Shown here: positions 5,131 through 8,291 of the stretch, in pieces
How positions within the stretch are numbered: position 1 is the stretch's first letter
How the letters are laid out: each line of letters begins with the position of its first letter
Source of the DNA: Actinomycetes bacterium
Lineage (GTDB): Bacteria > Actinomycetota > Acidimicrobiia > Acidimicrobiales > Microtrichaceae
DNA length: 8,291 nt
NCBI GenBank assembly: GCA_023437745.1
Contig: JAEZFI010000063.1
Span: 1-8,291 of the forward strand
Direction: 5' to 3'
The notes under the pieces: model-generated
What the model was told of the DNA's origin: nothing
The model's input: the letters and a program-made list of their open reading frames with translations, nothing else
The model's database searches: none
Translations under genes and position numbers: made by a program

Positions 5131-7179
5131 GTGACCCGACGTCTGGCCGGCAGCTGGCCGACGCCGATCACCGCCGAGGTCGTCGTGGCCGCCTCGGTGC
5201 GGCTCGGCCAGGTGAAGGTGGTCGAAGGCCTCGACGGGCGGCAGCAGATCTGGTGGGACGAGCAGCGTCCGGACGAGGACGGGCGCACCGTCGTGGTGGC
5301 CCGGGAGCAGGACGGCACGCTGCGGGACGTCAGCCCTGCCGGCGCCTCGGTGCAGGCACGGGCGCACGAGTACGGCGGCGGCGCGTGGTGGGTCGACCGC
5401 CAGACGCTCTTCTACGTGGACGCCGACGACCAGCGGATCTGGCGGCTCGACCCCGACTTCGAACCCGTGGCGCTGACCCCACCGCCTCGGCAGCGTCGTG
5501 GCGTCCGCTTCGCCGACGGCATCGTGACCCCCGACGGCCGGTGGGTCGTCTGCGTCGCCGAGGTGGACCCGGGCGAGGATCTGCACCACGGTCGCGGCGA
5601 CGAGCCGACCGACGTGCTCGTGGCCGTGCCCGCCACGGGTGGGGCACCGGTGGCCCTGTTCGACGCGTCGGACTTCGTCAGCTCCCCGCGCCTCGACCCC
5701 GAGACCGGGCTCCTGGCGTGGATCGCCTGGTCGCATCCGGACATGCCCTGGGACTCGACGCGGCTCTGGGTCGGCGCGTTGGACACCAGCGGCCCGGCCC
5801 CGCGGATCGGCGTGCCCGCGGTCGCGTTCGGCGGCGACGACGAGTCGGTGCTCGACCCGCTGTGGGACGCCGCCGGGCACCTCTGGTTCGTGTCCGACCG
5901 CACCGGGTGGTGGAACCTCTACCGCTGCACGGCGCCCGGCCGCCCCACGGGCGAGGTCGACGCCGTCGATCCTCGCAGCGCCGAGGCAGCGCTCCCGCAC
6001 TGGGTGTTCGGCCAGCGCCGCTACGAGTTCCTGAGCGACGGCCGGGTCGTGTCCGCCGTCAGCACCAACGGCGTCGACCACCTCGTCGTGATCGACCCGA
6101 TCGCTCGGCGGAGCGAGCAGGTCTCGGTGGACGTCACCTCCGTCGGCGCGATCGCCGCGTCGGAGACCACCCTCGTCTGGGTGGGCTCGACGTTCAGCGA
6201 CGAGCCGTCGATCCGGGCCGCACTGGTCGGGCGGCGCGGGTCGACCAGTCCGACGACGGTGATCCGGCCCGCCCGCGACCTCGGCATCAGCACCGCCTAC
6301 CTCTCGCAGGGCCGTCCGATCACGTTCCCGACGGGGCGCGACCCCGAGGCGACCGACGCCGTGGCCCACGCGATCTACTACGCACCGGCCAACCCCGACG
6401 CGGTCCTGGGTCCGGATGAACGCCCACCCGTGATGGTGATGATCCACGGCGGCCCGACGTCGAGCGCCCGCAGCGAGCTGCGGCTCCCGGTGCAGTACTG
6501 GACGTCGCGGGGCTTCGCCGTGGTGGACGTGAACCACCGGGGCTCCAGCGGCTTCGGTCGCGCGTACCGCGACCTCCTGCGGGGTGGCTGGGGGGTCGTC
6601 GACGTGGAGGACTGCGCCGCGGCGGTCCGGTGGTTGGCGAGCGAGGGCCACGTCGACCCGGAGCGCGCGGTGATCCGTGGGGGCAGCGCCGGCGGCTTCA
6701 CCACGCTCATGGCGCTGGCCACGACCGACGTGTTCGCGGCGGGGGCGAGCTACTACGGCATCGGTGACCTCTCGACGCTCGCCACGGGCACGCACGGCTT
6801 CGAGGGGAGCTACTTCGACACGCTCGTGGGGCCCTGGCCGGCGGCGGCTGCGGTGTACCGGGAGCGGTCGCCGATCGAGCGGGCCGCCTCGATCACCGCG
6901 CCGGTCATCGTCTTCCAGGGGAGCGAGGACCGGGTGGTGCCCCCGTCGCAGGCCGAGCAGATCGTCGAGGGCCTCCGGGACCACGGCGTACCCCACGCCT
7001 ACCGATTGCTGGAGGGCGAGGGCCACGGCTTCCGGCGAGCCGAGTCGGTGGTCGCGACGCTCGAGATGGAGTGGTCGTTCTACGCCCAGGTGCTGGGGTT
7101 CCCCCATCCCGGGGAGGTGCGCAGGGTCGAGATCTGGCGTCCTCCGAGTGGAACGACCTCGACCGAGCGGCCAAGGTGA
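5131..7179 (+). CDS. S9-family (prolyl oligopeptidase-like) serine peptidase
   Basis: The protein has 682 residues from the GTG at 5131. It has no signal peptide, so it is likely a cytoplasmic peptidase acting on short peptides, of the acylaminoacyl- or dipeptidyl-peptidase kind. Residues about 25-400 form the beta-propeller that restricts access to large substrates, with typical stretches at AHEYGGGAWWV (78-88), IAWSHPDMPWDS (198-209) and FVSDRTGWWNLYR (253-265). Residues about 415-655 are the alpha/beta-hydrolase domain: HGGP (439-442), NHRGSSGFGRAYR (468-480), nucleophile S519 in GGSAGG (517-522), D600 in GSEDRVVPP (597-605) and H632 in GEGHGF (629-634). The triad is intact. A tail of about 25 residues, rich in Pro, Arg and Thr, follows the last helix. 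It lies between the aminotransferase and PhzF genes with 4-base gaps on both sides, so it is probably part of one operon. The exact substrate cannot be read from the sequence. Confidence 0.93.
   Translation: MTRRLAGSWPTPITAEVVVAASVRLGQVKVVEGLDGRQQIWWDEQRPDEDGRTVVVAREQDGTLRDVSPAGASVQARAHEYGGGAWWVDRQTLFYVDADDQRIWRLDPDFEPVALTPPPRQRRGVRFADGIVTPDGRWVVCVAEVDPGEDLHHGRGDEPTDVLVAVPATGGAPVALFDASDFVSSPRLDPETGLLAWIAWSHPDMPWDSTRLWVGALDTSGPAPRIGVPAVAFGGDDESVLDPLWDAAGHLWFVSDRTGWWNLYRCTAPGRPTGEVDAVDPRSAEAALPHWVFGQRRYEFLSDGRVVSAVSTNGVDHLVVIDPIARRSEQVSVDVTSVGAIAASETTLVWVGSTFSDEPSIRAALVGRRGSTSPTTVIRPARDLGISTAYLSQGRPITFPTGRDPEATDAVAHAIYYAPANPDAVLGPDERPPVMVMIHGGPTSSARSELRLPVQYWTSRGFAVVDVNHRGSSGFGRAYRDLLRGGWGVVDVEDCAAAVRWLASEGHVDPERAVIRGGSAGGFTTLMALATTDVFAAGASYYGIGDLSTLATGTHGFEGSYFDTLVGPWPAAAAVYRERSPIERAASITAPVIVFQGSEDRVVPPSQAEQIVEGLRDHGVPHAYRLLEGEGHGFRRAESVVATLEMEWSFYAQVLGFPHPGEVRRVEIWRPPSGTTSTERPR
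7173..7176 (+). promoter_or_regulatory. Ribosome binding site for the PhzF-family gene
   Basis: AAGG lies 7 bases before the ATG at 7184 and overlaps the end of the peptidase gene. It supports this start, which gives a normal PhzF N-terminus. Confidence 0.5.
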
Positions 7180-7183
7180 CGGC

Positions 7184-8083
7184 ATGGGCAAGGTGAAGTT
7201 CAACACCCTCGACGTGTTCTGCGAGGAGCCGTTCCGGGGAAATCCGCTCGCCGTCGTGGGCGATGCCGACGGCGTGAGCGACTCGCGCATGCTCACCATC
7301 GCTCGGGAGTTCGACTACTCCGAGACGGTGTTCCTCCAGAGCCCGGACGCTGCGGGCCGTGAGGCCGGTGCCGACGTGCGCCTCCGCATCTTCACGCCGA
7401 CCGGCGAGATCCCCTTCGCCGGTCACCCGACCATCGGGGCCATCGCCTGGATGGCCCTCGACGAGCGCGTCGAGCTCCGCGACGGCACCGGGAGGGTCGT
7501 GACCCAGCAGGGCGCAGGGATCGTTCCGGTGGACGTCAGCTGGGATGGCACCGGACGCCCGCGTGCGCAGCTGACGGCCGCGCAGCCGCCGGTGGTCTCC
7601 GACGCGAACCTGCCTCGGACGTCCCTCGCCGCGATGCTCGGCGTCGACCTGCCCGAGGTGGTGGACAGCCCGGCCGTCGTGTCCTGCGGGTCGCCGTTCC
7701 TCGTCGTGCCGCTCCGGTCCGGCCAGGCGCTGAGCACCTGCCGGCTGTCGCTCGACCGGTGGCGCGAGCTCTGCGAGCCGACCCCCGAGCTCCGCGACGT
7801 CTACGTCATCCACGACGGCGGCGGGCGCATCTCGGCCCGGATGTTCGCCCCGGCGCACGGGATCGCCGAGGACCCGGCGACGGGCTCGGCGGCGGTCGCG
7901 TTGACGGGGTTGCTCGCCCGTGGGCGTCTGGACGGCACCCACACCTGGGTGATCGACCAGGGCGTCGACATGGGGCGGCCCTCGGTGCTGGAGGTCGAGG
8001 CCGACGTCGCTGAGACGCTGGTGACCGCCGCCCGCGTGGGTGGCCCGGCCGTCCCCGTGATGTCGGGCACCCTCCGCTGGTAG
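7184..8083 (+). CDS. PhzF-family isomerase-like protein
   Basis: The protein has 299 residues, the usual length for the family, with the two-lobed fold of diaminopimelate epimerase. PhzF itself isomerises trans-2,3-dihydro-3-hydroxyanthranilate in phenazine synthesis, but most members sit outside phenazine clusters and their substrates are unknown. Seen here are the N-terminal strand FNTLDVFCEEPFRGNPLAVV (6-25), DYSETVFL (44-51) with E47 at the catalytic acid position, the RIFTPTGEIPFAGHPTIGA segment (68-86), and EDPATGSAA (229-237), the glycine-rich loop of the second lobe. All key motifs are intact. No phenazine gene lies nearby, so a phenazine role is not supported. The start follows the peptidase stop by 4 bases, and the stop overlaps the next start by one base. 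It is cytoplasmic, with no signal or membrane segment. Confidence 0.93.
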   Translation: MGKVKFNTLDVFCEEPFRGNPLAVVGDADGVSDSRMLTIAREFDYSETVFLQSPDAAGREAGADVRLRIFTPTGEIPFAGHPTIGAIAWMALDERVELRDGTGRVVTQQGAGIVPVDVSWDGTGRPRAQLTAAQPPVVSDANLPRTSLAAMLGVDLPEVVDSPAVVSCGSPFLVVPLRSGQALSTCRLSLDRWRELCEPTPELRDVYVIHDGGGRISARMFAPAHGIAEDPATGSAAVALTGLLARGRLDGTHTWVIDQGVDMGRPSVLEVEADVAETLVTAARVGGPAVPVMSGTLRW

Positions 8084-8291
8084 TGCGATCCTCCCGGCCG
8101 CTTCCGTCCGGGGTGGCCCGCTGGCTTGCGCTCGCGCTTGCGCTGCTGATCGCCTCGGGTTGCAGCAACGAGGAGACAGCGCGCCGAGCCTCGGCCCCGC
8201 CTCCGACGCCGCTCGATCTGAGGGAGGCCGGGCTCCACGATCTCCCTCCGTTCCCTCTCGAGTATCGCTTCGGTGAGGTGCGGGTCTGGAC
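8083..8291 (+). CDS. Putative lipoprotein, N-terminal part (3' end outside window)
   Basis: The frame is open from a GTG at 8083, which overlaps the TAG of the PhzF gene by one base, to the window edge, giving 69 residues. An n-region with three Arg (RSSRPLPSGVAR, 2-13) is followed by a hydrophobic WLALALALLIA (14-24) and SGC, which makes C27 the likely lipidated cysteine of a type II signal (IASGC). After it comes a linker rich in charged residues, Ala and Pro, and then LHDLPPFPLEYRFGEVRVW. An alternative GTG at 8113 (residue 11) would still leave a usable but shorter signal. The -3 position of the lipobox is Ala instead of the preferred Leu, which is tolerated. The mature part is too short to assign a family. 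It is probably co-transcribed with the peptidase and PhzF genes. Confidence 0.65.
   Translation, partial: MRSSRPLPSGVARWLALALALLIASGCSNEETARRASAPPPTPLDLREAGLHDLPPFPLEYRFGEVRVW

Noticed and set aside
5092..7299. Long open frame on the - strand opposite the S9 peptidase
   Set aside because: Its translation is Arg/His/Pro/Gly-rich with no recognisable motif, as expected opposite a GC-rich gene. The + strand has a full set of peptidase motifs.
7184..8083. Phenazine biosynthesis gene
   Set aside because: PhzF-family proteins are widespread outside phenazine clusters, and no other phenazine gene lies in the window.

Overview
The window is a high-GC stretch with the codon bias and dense GTG starts of an actinobacterium. 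Three features point the same way: a mycobacterial-type phosphoserine aminotransferase, a Tat-exported cysteine-rich protein of a type I associate with actinobacteria, and a C-terminal repeat of the 'GWA-D-P ... VDG ... RPD' kind found in secreted actinobacterial proteins. A lineage such as Acidimicrobiia would fit, but that is inference and the sequence does not fix it. No mobile elements, RNA genes, CRISPR arrays or phage genes were seen.

Region 1 (1-2639, + strand) looks like the end of an operon. It runs: the last 56 codons of a membrane protein (MauE-like by context); a Tat-exported, 26-cysteine domain resembling the methylamine dehydrogenase light chain (MauA) fused to two beta-rich repeats; a membrane-anchored thioredoxin-like protein with a CATC motif (MauD-like); and a 145-residue protein I do not recognise. 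Two of the three junctions are 4-base GTGA overlaps, so translation is probably coupled. In classical mau clusters, MauE and MauD are needed for making the disulfide-rich MauA subunit. Here the light-chain-like protein keeps the cysteine-rich framework and a tryptophan near the first cofactor position. It appears to lack the second tryptophan needed to build tryptophan tryptophylquinone (TTQ). No heavy chain or MauG is visible, although the operon continues upstream of the window. This is the most interesting part: probably a disulfide-rich secreted protein with its own folding pair, and not an amine dehydrogenase.

Region 2 (2640-5126) is amino-acid metabolism. serC (- strand) converges on region 1 across a 42-bp gap that holds a perfect 18-bp palindrome. 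It diverges from an aspartate aminotransferase gene (+ strand) across a 78-bp gap that must hold both promoters.

Region 3 (5131-8291, + strand) follows the aminotransferase by only 4 bases. It holds a cytoplasmic S9-family (prolyl oligopeptidase-like) peptidase with an intact Ser-Asp-His triad, a PhzF-family isomerase-like protein 4 bases later, and the start of a lipoprotein gene that overlaps the PhzF stop and runs off the window. The four genes from 3882 onward probably form one transcription unit. No pathway ties them together beyond amino-acid and peptide turnover.
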